This document shows positions 23,379 through 31,624 of a stretch of 37,606 bases of DNA, piece by piece. The notes under the pieces were generated by a model that ran no database searches, was not told where the DNA came from, and worked only from the letters and a program-made list of their open reading frames with translations. The position numbers and the translations under genes are program-made. The stretch's first letter is position 1. Each line of letters begins with the position of its first letter. The DNA is from Pseudomonadales bacterium (lineage in GTDB: Bacteria; Pseudomonadota; Gammaproteobacteria; Pseudomonadales; Alcanivoracaceae), in the NCBI GenBank assembly GCA_022360555.1, contig JAKSCQ010000106.1:1-37606 (forward strand). The letters run 5' to 3'.

Positions 23379-23540
23379 GGTGAATCTCCCTGAAATTCCT
23401 GTCTTGATAGGGCCCAATGCTAGCACAGGGGTGGATGGGGAATGACGCCATGAGACTCGTTATTCACGTCATGGCGGGAGCCGCTGTTACGGACACGGTC
23501 ATGGGGTTTGCGTAATACAAAGGCAGGAATATGCGACACA

Positions 23541-23570
23541 GAAACGGGCCGGCGCGCAACGCCGGCCCGA
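23541..23570 (-). terminator. Terminator after the first GMC gene
   Basis: Perfect 9-bp GC stem CGGGCCGGC (23545-23553) / GCCGGCCCG (23561-23569) with a 7-base loop, 8 bases past the GMC stop. On the minus strand TTTCTGTGTC follows. The adjacent region up to 23379 also has a short inverted repeat (CGCCATGA 23446-23453 / TCATGGCG 23469-23476) that may be an operator for the alcohol dehydrogenase. Confidence 0.65.
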
Positions 23571-23576
23571 AACCTG

Positions 23577-25175
23577 TCAGCCGATAAAGTAGTTGTGGGC
23601 GTTATCGTTGATCTGATCGCTGACGTACTTGGCCAGGGCCTGCACGGTCCACTGGATCGGTGCACTCATGGGTTCGGGAATCAGACTGGAGTCGGCCACG
23701 AACAGGCCCGCCGTGCCGTAAACTTCACCCGTTGGCGCCACCACCGCCTGGTAACGGTCCGCGCCCATCCGGCAGGTGCCGTGGGGACTGAAACTGTTAC
23801 AGCGGAAGGTGTACATGCCTTTGAGTCCGTAATCCACCTGGTCCAGTGCCGCATCCAGTTCGAACACGGAATTGACTTCCAGACTCTGAAAGGTGGGCAT
23901 GAACACTGTCTCCGCCCCACCGGAAAAGAAGATTCGTGCCGCCAGCGCCGCCGACGCTTTCATGCTTTCAAACTCTTCGCGGTTGGGGTTCCAGTGAATG
24001 GTCTTGTCGCCGTTATAGGGGTCCCCCTCCCACTGCACATAACCACGCCCCTGGTCAGTACTGAAGGCGTTCACCCCGGCATAGTACTTGTAATCCTTCA
24101 TGAACTGGATATGTGCCTCACCGGCTTTCATATCCCCCTGGGCCAACAGGGATTCCGGCTCGGCCAGCCCCGAAAAGATGGTGTAGCCGTCGGTATGGGT
24201 GAACTCGTCCACCTGCACCCCGACCAGGGCGCCACGGAAACCGTAGAGCGGTTCCTTGAACTTGCCCAACACCTGGGTAAAAGGCTGAATGGACAGGTTG
24301 CGGCCAAGCTGACCACTGTGATCTTCCACCTGGCTACGCTGCAGGATCAGCGGGCTGTGAATGGCGCCGGCGGCCAGTACCACCATGTCCGCATCCACCT
24401 GCATGTCTGCCACATGGGCGCCGCTGTCCGGATCGGTAATGCGCGCTTCCACGCCCCGGGCCCGGCCGTTGCGGGTGCGCACGCGGATTACCTCGGTGTC
24501 GGAGAAAATCCGTGCGCCGTGGGCAACTGCCCAGGGCAGGTGGGTGACCAGCGAGCTCATCTTGCGATCGGAGGGACATCCCGCCAGGCAGTGACCGGTC
24601 AGCGCACATTGCTTGACGTTACGCTGGGCCGGCTTCCAGGAAAACTGCATTTTCTCGCAGCCCTGGATCACCTTGTGGGCACAGGCATTGATCTCGTGGG
24701 CTTCGTTGATGTGAATCTGCAACTGATCGGCCACACCGTCCAGATAAGGGCGAAATTTTTCCGCCGACAACCCTTCCAGGCCGTAGTCACTGGCCCAGCG
24801 GTCCAACACCTTGTTGCCCGGCTCTTCCATCACGCAGGCACCGATCACGGTGGACCCGCCGATGCAGGCGCCCTGCACAAAGATGATATCCGCGGTGGTG
24901 TTCACCTGGCCGACCTGATCCTGATAGATCCGGGTCATGGTATCGCCCAGGTGTTCGGTAAACTGCGAACTGGGATAGTAACGACCGGCTTCCAGCACCA
25001 GCACATCCCGCCCGGCCTTGGCCATTTCATAGGCAACGGTGGCACCGGCCGCACCGGACCCCACCACCACCACATCGGTTTTCAACGTGAAACGCTTACC
25101 CAGGCTGGCATCCAGTGCCACATCCTTTGCCTGGGTCACGGCTACCCCGTCACGGGCCACACGTACAAAAGCCAT
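23577..25175 (-). CDS. GMC-family flavoprotein dehydrogenase, module 1 large subunit
   Basis: FAD-dependent alcohol/sugar-type dehydrogenase of 532 residues. The FAD motif VVVGSGAAGATVAYEMAKAG starts near 36, the GMC signature GACIGGSTVIG is at about 102-112, and the C-terminal SFSPHGTCRMG holds the catalytic His H465. A C-X5-C-X3-C motif (C190, C196, C200; CALTGHCLAGC) matches the 3Fe-4S ligand pattern of FAD glucose dehydrogenases. Where module 2 has the second catalytic residue Asn (IIVNPQIT), this protein reads MSAPIQWT, so that Asn seems lost. It has no signal peptide; the Tat-signal subunit encoded just upstream probably carries it out. The start at 25175 has GGGGGAA ahead. Confidence 0.88.
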   Translation of the reverse strand: MAFVRVARDGVAVTQAKDVALDASLGKRFTLKTDVVVVGSGAAGATVAYEMAKAGRDVLVLEAGRYYPSSQFTEHLGDTMTRIYQDQVGQVNTTADIIFVQGACIGGSTVIGACVMEEPGNKVLDRWASDYGLEGLSAEKFRPYLDGVADQLQIHINEAHEINACAHKVIQGCEKMQFSWKPAQRNVKQCALTGHCLAGCPSDRKMSSLVTHLPWAVAHGARIFSDTEVIRVRTRNGRARGVEARITDPDSGAHVADMQVDADMVVLAAGAIHSPLILQRSQVEDHSGQLGRNLSIQPFTQVLGKFKEPLYGFRGALVGVQVDEFTHTDGYTIFSGLAEPESLLAQGDMKAGEAHIQFMKDYKYYAGVNAFSTDQGRGYVQWEGDPYNGDKTIHWNPNREEFESMKASAALAARIFFSGGAETVFMPTFQSLEVNSVFELDAALDQVDYGLKGMYTFRCNSFSPHGTCRMGADRYQAVVAPTGEVYGTAGLFVADSSLIPEPMSAPIQWTVQALAKYVSDQINDNAHNYFIG

Positions 25176-25185
25176 AATTCCCCCT

Positions 25186-25782
25186 TCAGGCTCGTGGCAA
25201 CGGTGCATTACCGAGGCGCCGCACGCCCCACACTTCGGTCACCGGGCCATGGTATTCCAGCCCCGGCCAGGTGCGCTCATCACGCCAGTAGTTCAGTGCC
25301 ACCAGCGCCTTGAGCGTGGTCATCAGGCCACGCTCGAAAAACGAGCCTTCCTGCATGGCATTCACATAATCCAGTGCCTTGTCGTCCGGCAGCGAGGTGA
25401 ACCGGCTGAATTTGAAGCTGACCATGGGCCGGTTGTTGAACACCCAGATGCCCAGCCCCAGTAATTCCCGGGTCTGCTCAGGCATGCGCTGGGCCATGGT
25501 ATCCACATTCTGGATGGTGGGAACGACGTCGGTACTGGAAGGCAGGCCATATTGCGAAGCGGGCAGCATGACTTCCGTCAGACGGGTAATGACCTCGACT
25601 TCATCCGGGGTCAGGCTGTGGTATTCAAGGGTTTCCGGCGCCTCACGGCGACCGAACATGCTGGCACAACCACTGGACAGTGCGGCGCCGGCCAGGACAC
25701 TGGTTCGCAGGAATCCGCGGCGGCTGAGTGGCTCCAGACCGGCAAGGAAACCGGGCAATGGCGCACGGTTATTGTTCTTCAT
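25186..25782 (-). CDS. Tat-exported small subunit of GMC dehydrogenase, module 1 (gluconate dehydrogenase subunit 3-like)
   Basis: A 198-residue protein. The start at 25782 (MKNNNRAPLPGF) has GGAGAGGG upstream; the track start is 34 codons early. A twin-arginine signal LSRRGFLRTSVLAGAALSSGC combines with a lipobox-like SSGC, so it may be a Tat lipoprotein. The mature part (LTPDEVEVITRLTEVMLPAS and TWPGLEYHGPVTEVWG) follows the pattern of the gluconate 2-dehydrogenase subunit 3 family. It lies 10 bases before the GMC gene. Its likely job is export and membrane tethering of the large subunit. Confidence 0.82.
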   Translation of the reverse strand: MKNNNRAPLPGFLAGLEPLSRRGFLRTSVLAGAALSSGCASMFGRREAPETLEYHSLTPDEVEVITRLTEVMLPASQYGLPSSTDVVPTIQNVDTMAQRMPEQTRELLGLGIWVFNNRPMVSFKFSRFTSLPDDKALDYVNAMQEGSFFERGLMTTLKALVALNYWRDERTWPGLEYHGPVTEVWGVRRLGNAPLPRA

Positions 25783-25861
25783 TGAGACCCTCTCCTGGGC
25801 AGGCCCGTCCGTTGTGGCCCTTGTTGTTATTGGTGGAGTGGAGATAGTTTTACTGAGTCTA

Positions 25862-25879
25862 TAACAAACTGTAACAAAC
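25862..25879 (-). promoter_or_regulatory. Direct repeat, possible regulator site for GMC module 1
   Basis: Two identical octamers, GTTTGTTA on the minus strand (25872-25879 and 25862-25869), exactly 10 bp apart, one helical turn. They lie 80-97 bases upstream of the small-subunit ATG. Such phasing is common for activator binding sites. No known consensus is recognised. Confidence 0.35.
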
Positions 25880-25983
25880 GCCAAAGGCTGGCAGGCCGCT
25901 GAATGCTCTCCCCCTCGATTGCTTTGAGCCCTGCCATCCCGGCAGGCTGCTGAAAACCCCGGGATGGCGGAGGAAGCGGAAAC

Positions 25984-26104
25984 GTCATCCCGGACTTGCT
26001 CCGGGATCTCCTCCAGCCCGTCGTAACCTGCGGAAATACCCGTATCATCGATTTCGGCAAGGCTCTGCCAGCGGAGGGAGATTCCGGGTCGAGCCCGGAA
26101 TGAC
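25984..26104. repeat. Inverted pair of dispersed repeats
   Basis: GTCATCCCGGACTTGCTCCG (from 25984, to about 26012) and an inverted, slightly diverged copy at 26077-26104 (GGAGATTCCGGGTCGAGCCC onward). Each arm has its own CCGG-type hairpin. This type of short repeat is widespread in intergenic DNA of proteobacteria. Confidence 0.65.
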
Positions 26105-26154
26105 CGGGCATGAATAATACGAATGCACGGTGTTACACAGCACTGGCGCCGGGA

Positions 26155-27693
26155 TCAGGCCATTAGCCGGGCGATACGCGTGGCCAGGGCATAGACCGTG
26201 ATCTGCGGGTTCACGATGATGGACGTGGGTAACAGGCTGGCATCGGTCACATACAGGCCGGGCACATCATGGGTTTCGCCATTGGCGGCCACCACGCTGT
26301 TATCCGGGTCGGCGCCCATGCGACAGGTTCCCTGTGGGTGGTAGCTGACCATGCGCAGATGCTGCGGCTGGTTGGCCAGGGAATTCACCAGAGGGTCGAT
26401 ATCCGCTTCGCTGCGAATGATGCGCCGGTCACTGGCCGGCACATAGACCTCCTGCGCCCCGGAGGCCAGGTGCAGCCTGGCGGCTGCCTTCAGGGCACGC
26501 TGCATGGACGGAAAGTCCACATCGCTGAGCTGGTAATCAATCTTCTTGCGCTCCCCGTCCCATTCGATACGGCCCACGTTATGGTCGTGGATCAACGTCA
26601 CCAGGCCCGCCAGATACTTGGCATTGGCCATGTAATCCATGAAGGGCTCCCCGGTGCCCGGCTCCGCCGCCATGGTCAGTTCCACCAACCCGGCGCCACC
26701 ATCTTCCAGCACGAAACCACCCTTGTCCGGGTGCAGGAATTCATCCACATAGACCCCCAGCATGGCTCCCCGCCAGGGGTGGACCGGCTGCGGATAGCGG
26801 GCCGGCACATACAGGGACGGATGGCAGGCGAAATTCTTGCCCACCATGCCGGAACGGTTCGCCAGACCGCTCTTGAGCAGCAACACCGGGGTCTGTACCG
26901 CGCCAGCGGCCACGATCACCCTGGGAGCGGTCACCGTCATGCTGGCGGCCACGGAGCCATCGTGGCGGGTGATGGTCGCCTCCACGCCAGCCGCCCTGCC
27001 CCCTTCGGTCACGATGCGATCCACCCGGGTGTCGGAATAGATCCGTGCGCCGTAGGCGGCTGCCCAGGGCAGATAGGTCACCAGCATGGACTGCTTGCGC
27101 TCGCTCTTGCAGCCGGACAGGCAGTGGCCGGTCAAACCGCACTGGCGGATATTGCGCTTGAGCGGCTTCACCGACCAGCCCAGTTGCCGGGCACCGGCAC
27201 GGATGATCTGGCCGTGCCGGGCGATTTCATGTTCTCCGTTATCGTGAACCGCCAGGTTCTTTTCCACCTCGTCAAAGTACGGAGCCAGTTCACCTTCGGT
27301 CAATTCCGACAGGCCGAAATCCCGTTGCCAGTCCTGCAGAATAAAATCCGGGGTGCGGAAACACACACAGCCATTCACCACCGTGGAGCCACCCACACAG
27401 GCCCCCTGCAGCACCAGCAGGTCGCCGCTGCTGTTGGTCTGGCCACCGTGGTCCTGGTACAGGGTTTCCAGGCTGTCGGTAAAGCGCTCGGTAAACTGTT
27501 CCGACGGAACATAGGGCCCGGCTTCCAGCACCACCACGTTCAGGCCTCGACGAGCCAGCTCGTAGGCACTGACCGCCCCGCCGGCGCCGGAGCCGACAAT
27601 GACCACATCTGCGTCCAGATTCAAACGATCCTGCGTGACATCACTGGCCTGGTGGACATTCAGACCCGAGGCCTGCCATTTCACTTCGCTCAT
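26155..27693 (-). CDS. GMC-family flavoprotein dehydrogenase, module 2 large subunit
   Basis: FAD-dependent dehydrogenase of 512 residues, clearly homologous to the module 1 protein along its length. FAD motif VVIVGSGAGGAVSAYELARRG near 30-50; GMC signature GACVGGSTVVNGCV at 97-110; C-X5-C-X3-C at C185, C191, C195 (CGLTGHCLSGC); catalytic pair H452 (SYHPQGTCRMG) and N495 (IIVNPQITV), both intact. There is no signal peptide. The ATG at 27693 overlaps the small-subunit stop as ATGA, and GGGGGAG stands upstream; the track start is 44 codons early. It is probably a periplasmic or membrane-bound alcohol or aldose dehydrogenase; the electron acceptor is not encoded nearby. Confidence 0.9.
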   Translation of the reverse strand: MSEVKWQASGLNVHQASDVTQDRLNLDADVVIVGSGAGGAVSAYELARRGLNVVVLEAGPYVPSEQFTERFTDSLETLYQDHGGQTNSSGDLLVLQGACVGGSTVVNGCVCFRTPDFILQDWQRDFGLSELTEGELAPYFDEVEKNLAVHDNGEHEIARHGQIIRAGARQLGWSVKPLKRNIRQCGLTGHCLSGCKSERKQSMLVTYLPWAAAYGARIYSDTRVDRIVTEGGRAAGVEATITRHDGSVAASMTVTAPRVIVAAGAVQTPVLLLKSGLANRSGMVGKNFACHPSLYVPARYPQPVHPWRGAMLGVYVDEFLHPDKGGFVLEDGGAGLVELTMAAEPGTGEPFMDYMANAKYLAGLVTLIHDHNVGRIEWDGERKKIDYQLSDVDFPSMQRALKAAARLHLASGAQEVYVPASDRRIIRSEADIDPLVNSLANQPQHLRMVSYHPQGTCRMGADPDNSVVAANGETHDVPGLYVTDASLLPTSIIVNPQITVYALATRIARLMA

Positions 27694-28328
27694 GCCTGAC
27701 TCCCCCGGCTGGAATCGGAGGCCGGTGCCTCCGGTAATGGTGCATTGCCCAGATAAGCCAGCCCCCATTTCTCGCTGACCGGACCATCGAAGTCCACCGC
27801 CGGCCAGGTCGCGGCATCCTGCCAATAGGCGCTGTACACCAGTTGCTTGATCACCGATGCCAGGGTCCGCTGGATCACACTGCCCTCCCCCCAGCGATCA
27901 AAGAAGGCGCGGGCGGCCTCATCCTCCAGATCCACAAAACGGCAACCATGGCTGAATACCGCGGCGTTATCGAACAGGCCAAGCCCGGTGCCCAGCTCCT
28001 TTCGGGTGGTTGGGTCCAGATAAGAAAGCGTGCGTTGAACATTGCGCACCACCGGCACCTGGTCGCTGTTCAACAACCTGGTACCCGCGACCGGCAACAG
28101 TACCTGCCTGGCGCGATCAAAAAGGTGGTATTCGGTATCGGACAACCCGTTTGCCCAATCCGGAGCCGACTGCGAATCCAGCGGTGACTGGCGCAAGACC
28201 GCAAAGCCGCCAACGGCCACGGCGGCTACCCCCGCAGCGCCCGTCAGGCCCCACTTCAGAAAACGCCGGCGGGCCATGCCCCGCTGCCAGAACGCCGCCA
28301 CGCGGCGGGCCTGGAACTGGCTGTTCAT
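27690..28328 (-). CDS. Tat-exported small subunit of GMC dehydrogenase, module 2
   Basis: A 212-residue protein with a twin-arginine signal ARRRFLKWGLTGAAGVAAVAVGG (from about residue 19), without a lipobox. The mature part (GLSDTEYHLFDRARQVLLPVAG, then TWPAVDFDGPVSEKWGLAYL) is homologous to the module 1 small subunit, the two sharing an end of the form TWP....GPVSE.WG...LGNAPLP. GAGGAC is 8 bases ahead of the ATG. Stop and GMC start overlap as ATGA, indicating coupled synthesis and a subunit pair. Confidence 0.82.
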   Translation of the reverse strand: MNSQFQARRVAAFWQRGMARRRFLKWGLTGAAGVAAVAVGGFAVLRQSPLDSQSAPDWANGLSDTEYHLFDRARQVLLPVAGTRLLNSDQVPVVRNVQRTLSYLDPTTRKELGTGLGLFDNAAVFSHGCRFVDLEDEAARAFFDRWGEGSVIQRTLASVIKQLVYSAYWQDAATWPAVDFDGPVSEKWGLAYLGNAPLPEAPASDSSRGSQA

Positions 28329-28749
28329 AAGCTGTCCTCAACGCAATATTCAATGGTCTTTGAAGCTAATGAAAAGCCCACATGAATACAATATGTTTAC
28401 CCTGACAGCCGAGCTTGACCGGACAGTACAATTGCCCGTCATGGCGGGTGTTGGTGCAAGGCCCGGGAGTGACGTTAAAGCTCGGCTCGCAAGGCAAAGG
28501 GCCGGTTTCCGCTGAAGCCATCGCTTTGCAAGCAAAGCGTCAACGTGGGTAATAAGGGCTGTCATACCGAGGTTATTCGCTGCGCTCACCCCTTCGGGGC
28601 TTGCCTTCGGCAATGATGCGCCGCACTTGTGTCTCGATATCTCCTTCCGGCTCGCTAAGCGCACTGCCGGCGGGTGGAGCTTGCGGGTAAACCCGAGATG
28701 TCGATCTACAAACCGGCGGGGATGGGCTAATGACCGTTTCCGCCCTGCG
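28329..28749. other. Gene-free stretch between GMC module 2 and fieF
   Basis: 421 bases. It should contain the promoter of the module 2 genes. Visible structures are a palindrome CGCTTTGCaaGCAAAGCG at 28522-28539 and a small hairpin CCCCTTCGGGG near 28588. A long minus-strand frame (28350-28874) runs through it into fieF but has a low-complexity, Arg/Pro/Ser-rich translation and no ribosome site, so I do not call it a gene. The middle part looks like dispersed repeat sequence. Confidence 0.4.
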
Positions 28750-29664
28750 TCAGGGGTCGGAGTTGTGGTCCACGGAGACCTTCGGCCCCACGGCAACCGG
28801 GTCCTGATGGATGATGACGTCGGCGGCGGGAAAGGCCTCCTGAATACGGGCCTGGATATTGACGGCAAGATCATGGGCTTCCAGCAAACTCAGATTCTGG
28901 TCCATATCCACATGGAGCTGGATAAACTGGGTCCGCCCGGACTGCCGGGTGCGCAGGTCATGGAACCCCAGCGCCTTCGGATGGCCTGCCACGATGGAGC
29001 CGATGACATTGCGCACATCGCCGGGAATTTCCCGGTCCAGCAGCAACTGCACCGATTCATAGCCAATCCGCCAGGCGCTGATCAGGATAAACAGGGCAAT
29101 CACCAGACCCACCGTGCCATCCAGCCACAGAAAACCGAACTGACTCACTACCAGCACCAGGATGATGCCCACATTCACCGCCAGGTCGGACAGGTAATGC
29201 AGCGAGTCCGCCTCGATGGCCGTGGAGCCGGTTTCCCTGACCACGTATTTCTGCAGCAACAGCAGCCCGAAAGTGACGATGATGGAAAACACCATAACCA
29301 CGATCCCGATGGTGTTCTGCTCAATGGGCTGCGGGTCCATGAGCTTGCTGACGGATTGCTGCACCAGAAACAGGGACGAGCCGGCGATGAACACCGCCTG
29401 CCCCAACCCGGCCAGCGCTTCCGCCTTGCCGTGGCCGAAACGGTGCTCTTCATCCGGGGGCACCAGCGAATAGCGAATGGCAAAGAAATTGATCAGGGAC
29501 GCCAGCGAGTCCATCACCGAGTCCACCAGCGACGCCAGCAGGCTCACCGAACCGGTCAGCATCCAGGCCACCGCCTTGGCGGCGATCAACAGCAGCGCCG
29601 TCAGTACCGACGCCAGGCCGGCCAGTAGCAGCAGGCGATGTTCGCGGGGGCTCTCCGAACGCAT
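28750..29664 (-). CDS. fieF: Cation diffusion facilitator, FieF-like (ferrous iron/zinc efflux)
   Basis: Inner-membrane metal/proton antiporter of 304 residues with six helices and a C-terminal cytoplasmic metal-binding domain. The helix II metal site is D48 and D52 (SLVDSVMDSLASL), HRFGHGKAEALAG follows at 74-86, and the helix V site is H156 and D160 (SLHYLSDLAVN). Asp at the first position (DxxxD with HxxxD) is the pattern of E. coli FieF/YiiP. The C-terminus has HDLRTRQSGRTQFIQLHVDMD. It occupies the place downstream of nlpD where rpoS is found in many relatives. Confidence 0.9.
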   Translation of the reverse strand: MRSESPREHRLLLLAGLASVLTALLLIAAKAVAWMLTGSVSLLASLVDSVMDSLASLINFFAIRYSLVPPDEEHRFGHGKAEALAGLGQAVFIAGSSLFLVQQSVSKLMDPQPIEQNTIGIVVMVFSIIVTFGLLLLQKYVVRETGSTAIEADSLHYLSDLAVNVGIILVLVVSQFGFLWLDGTVGLVIALFILISAWRIGYESVQLLLDREIPGDVRNVIGSIVAGHPKALGFHDLRTRQSGRTQFIQLHVDMDQNLSLLEAHDLAVNIQARIQEAFPAADVIIHQDPVAVGPKVSVDHNSDP

Positions 29665-29682
29665 AAACGATTCCGTCGTGGA

Positions 29683-30462
29683 TTACTGTTTGGGTAGGTA
29701 GCGGAGCGGATCCACGGGCTTGCCCTCCTTGCGGATCTCAAAATGAAGCTGGGTCCGATAGGTGCCGCTGGATCCCATGGAGGCAACCTGCTGACCGGCT
29801 TTTACCGCATCCCCTTCCTTGACCAGCATCTTGTCATTGTGGGCATAGGCACTTAACCAGCGATCGTTATGCTTGATGATCAGCAAATTGCCGTAACCGG
29901 TCAGGCCGCTGCCCCGGTATACCACCCGACCATCCGCCGCGGCCGCCACCGGGCTGTTAGCACGCCCGGCAATAGCAATGCCCTTGCGACCATGGCTGGA
30001 GGAAGAGAAGGTTTCCACCACCTCCCCTGCCGCCGGCCAGCGCCAGGTAATCGGCCCCACTGTCGCCGTGGCATCGGGCACTGGTTTGGGCGCCGGGGCC
30101 GGTTTCGCGGGCTTGTCCGGCTTGGCCGCGGGCCTGGGGGATGAGGGCTTGGGAGACGCCGGCTTTGTGGATGGCGCGGGTTTCGAAGGCGTGGACGGCG
30201 ACGCCTTCAACGCCAGTGAAATCCGCTGCCCCGGATAGATGGTATAAGGCGCCGGAATATTGTTGGCCCGGGCCAATTCCCGGTAGTCCCAGCCATAGCG
30301 CCAGGCGATGGAATACAGGGTCTCCCCCTTTTTCACATGATGGGTCCCGGAGGTCACCTTGGTCTGGCGGGCTTCCTGGCCATAGATATCAACGACCGGG
30401 GCGAAATTCTTCGCGCTGCAGCCGCTCATCATCAGAACAAGAAGGGTCGCAATCCAACGCAT
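29683..30462 (-). CDS. nlpD: NlpD-like LysM/M23 lipoprotein, activator of cell-wall amidase
   Basis: A 259-residue lipoprotein: lipobox MSGC with acylated C15, LysM domain 41-84 (HHVKKGETLYSIAWRYGW), a Pro/Lys/Ala linker (87-133), and a LytM/M23 domain (about 145-256). The zinc ligands of active M23 enzymes are missing: the HxGxD region reads KGIAIAG, while YGNLLIIKH and LHFEIRKEGKPVDP remain. This is the degenerate state known for NlpD and EnvC, which switch on amidases instead of cutting peptidoglycan themselves. It follows pcm and DUF368 in order; rpoS does not follow. Confidence 0.88.
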   Translation of the reverse strand: MRWIATLLVLMMSGCSAKNFAPVVDIYGQEARQTKVTSGTHHVKKGETLYSIAWRYGWDYRELARANNIPAPYTIYPGQRISLALKASPSTPSKPAPSTKPASPKPSSPRPAAKPDKPAKPAPAPKPVPDATATVGPITWRWPAAGEVVETFSSSSHGRKGIAIAGRANSPVAAAADGRVVYRGSGLTGYGNLLIIKHNDRWLSAYAHNDKMLVKEGDAVKAGQQVASMGSSGTYRTQLHFEIRKEGKPVDPLRYLPKQ

Positions 30463-30529
30463 CAGTCTGCCAGGTATCCCTCGCCAGTTACTGGATCACC
30501 GCCGCCTGCGCTCAGGCCATCACCGGTAA

Positions 30530-31444
30530 TCACTGCTGTGAATTTTGCGCAACATTATGCACCGGGGATACACGATACAGTAGCCACACCAGCAACGCCG
30601 CTACCGCCACCATGACCACGGCCAGTAACAGCTGGGCATTCTGCCCGGTGGCCGCACTGTAACCCGAGGGGGTCAGCCATTGGTCGCCCAGTCCGTCCGG
30701 GCCGGTAATTCGCCACGGCCACAACTTCAGCAGCGAGCCCGCCATGAACCCCGCCAGTAACGCCATTACCGTGTCGTGAAAACGGTGCAATGTCCACTTC
30801 AGGACATGCACGAAACTCAGCAGACCCACCGCACACCCGGCCAGGAAAGCAAACAGAAGCAGCAGGTCGGCCTGTTTCACAGCTTCCAGCACGGGCTGGT
30901 ACATGCCCAGTAAAAGAAGAATAAAACTGCCGGAAATGCCCGGCAGGATCATGGCGCAGATGGCCAGCATGCCACTGAAGAAAAACACCCAGGCGCCATC
31001 ACCCGCGGACGACAGGCCTGGCGCCAGTCCGATCGCCACGGCCACCGCCGTGCCGATGACAAAGGCACTGATCTGGGTCGCTCCCCGTTGTTTCAGTGGC
31101 TGCAATACCAGAAAGATGCTGGCCAGGATCAGGCCGCAGAAAAAGGCCCAGACCGGCACGGGATGGGTTGCCAGCAGCCAGACGATCAGCCGGGCCAGCA
31201 AGGCGATGCTGGTCAGGATGCCGGCCAGCAACGTCAGCAGAAAGGTCAGGTTGGATTCGCGCCAGAAAGCGACAAAGCCCTGCTCACGCCAGACGCGCAG
31301 CAAGCGCGGACCAAAGCCCCCCAGGGTATCGATCAACTCTTCGTAGATACCGGTAATCAACGCCAGGGTGCCACCGGAAACGCCCGGCACCACATCGGCA
31401 GCGCCCATGGCCATGCCGCGAAAAAATATACCGGGTCGAATCAT
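30530..31444 (-). CDS. DUF368 membrane protein, PopT-type undecaprenyl phosphate translocase
   Basis: A 304-residue polytopic inner-membrane protein. Two related half-repeats each bear the family motif: MGAADVVPGVSGGTLALITGIYEELI near the start and ILPGISGSFILLLLGMYQPV in the middle. DUF368 proteins (PopT in Vibrio) have been implicated in returning the lipid carrier undecaprenyl phosphate across the inner membrane for cell-wall synthesis. It sits between pcm and nlpD, an envelope-related neighbourhood that supports the role. The function here is by family only. Confidence 0.85.
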   Translation of the reverse strand: MIRPGIFFRGMAMGAADVVPGVSGGTLALITGIYEELIDTLGGFGPRLLRVWREQGFVAFWRESNLTFLLTLLAGILTSIALLARLIVWLLATHPVPVWAFFCGLILASIFLVLQPLKQRGATQISAFVIGTAVAVAIGLAPGLSSAGDGAWVFFFSGMLAICAMILPGISGSFILLLLGMYQPVLEAVKQADLLLLFAFLAGCAVGLLSFVHVLKWTLHRFHDTVMALLAGFMAGSLLKLWPWRITGPDGLGDQWLTPSGYSAATGQNAQLLLAVVMVAVAALLVWLLYRVSPVHNVAQNSQQ

Positions 31445-31470
31445 ATTACCCCTGCGTTGTTGATAAGCCG

Positions 31471-31620
31471 CAAGCTACGAGCTTCAAGCTGCAACATGGG
31501 CTAAGGATTGTATTTCATCACCACCAGATTCCGCGCTCCAGACGATTGGGCGCGGTCAATGCTTATTCGCTAAACATTATTCTGGTCGCGCCTTGCAGCT
31601 TGAAGCTTGTCGCTTGTAGC
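31471..31620. repeat. Inverted pair of heptamer-repeat tracts
   Basis: Left tract CAAGCTA-CGAGCTT-CAAGCTG-CAA (31471-31494); right tract TTGCAGC-TTGAAGC-TTGTCGC-TTGTAGC (31593-31620). Both are 7-bp tandem arrays and inverted copies of each other over 24 bases with two mismatches. They bracket the DUF368 to pcm intergenic region and end 5 bases from the pcm stop. The stem could also act as a terminator or RNA-stability structure. Confidence 0.7.
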
Positions 31621-31624
31621 TGCC

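Larger units (their letters stand above)
25783..26154. other. Gene-free stretch between the two GMC modules
   Basis: 372 bases. It holds a 10-bp-spaced direct repeat just upstream of the module 1 small-subunit gene, a hairpin GCCATCCCGG/CCGGGATGGC at 25933-25968, and an inverted pair of repeats described separately. I see no coding region. Confidence 0.6.

Noticed and set aside
23508-27699. Long plus-strand ORFs opposite both GMC genes (601 and 476 codons)
   Set aside because: Both are shadows of the flavoprotein genes, whose FAD, Cys and catalytic motifs are clear.
28350-28874. 174-codon minus-strand ORF between GMC module 2 and fieF
   Set aside because: Overlaps the fieF 3' end in another frame, Arg/Pro/Ser-rich translation, no ribosome site.
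31471-31620. Possible CRISPR array
   Set aside because: The repeats are contiguous heptamers without unique spacers, and no cas genes are present.
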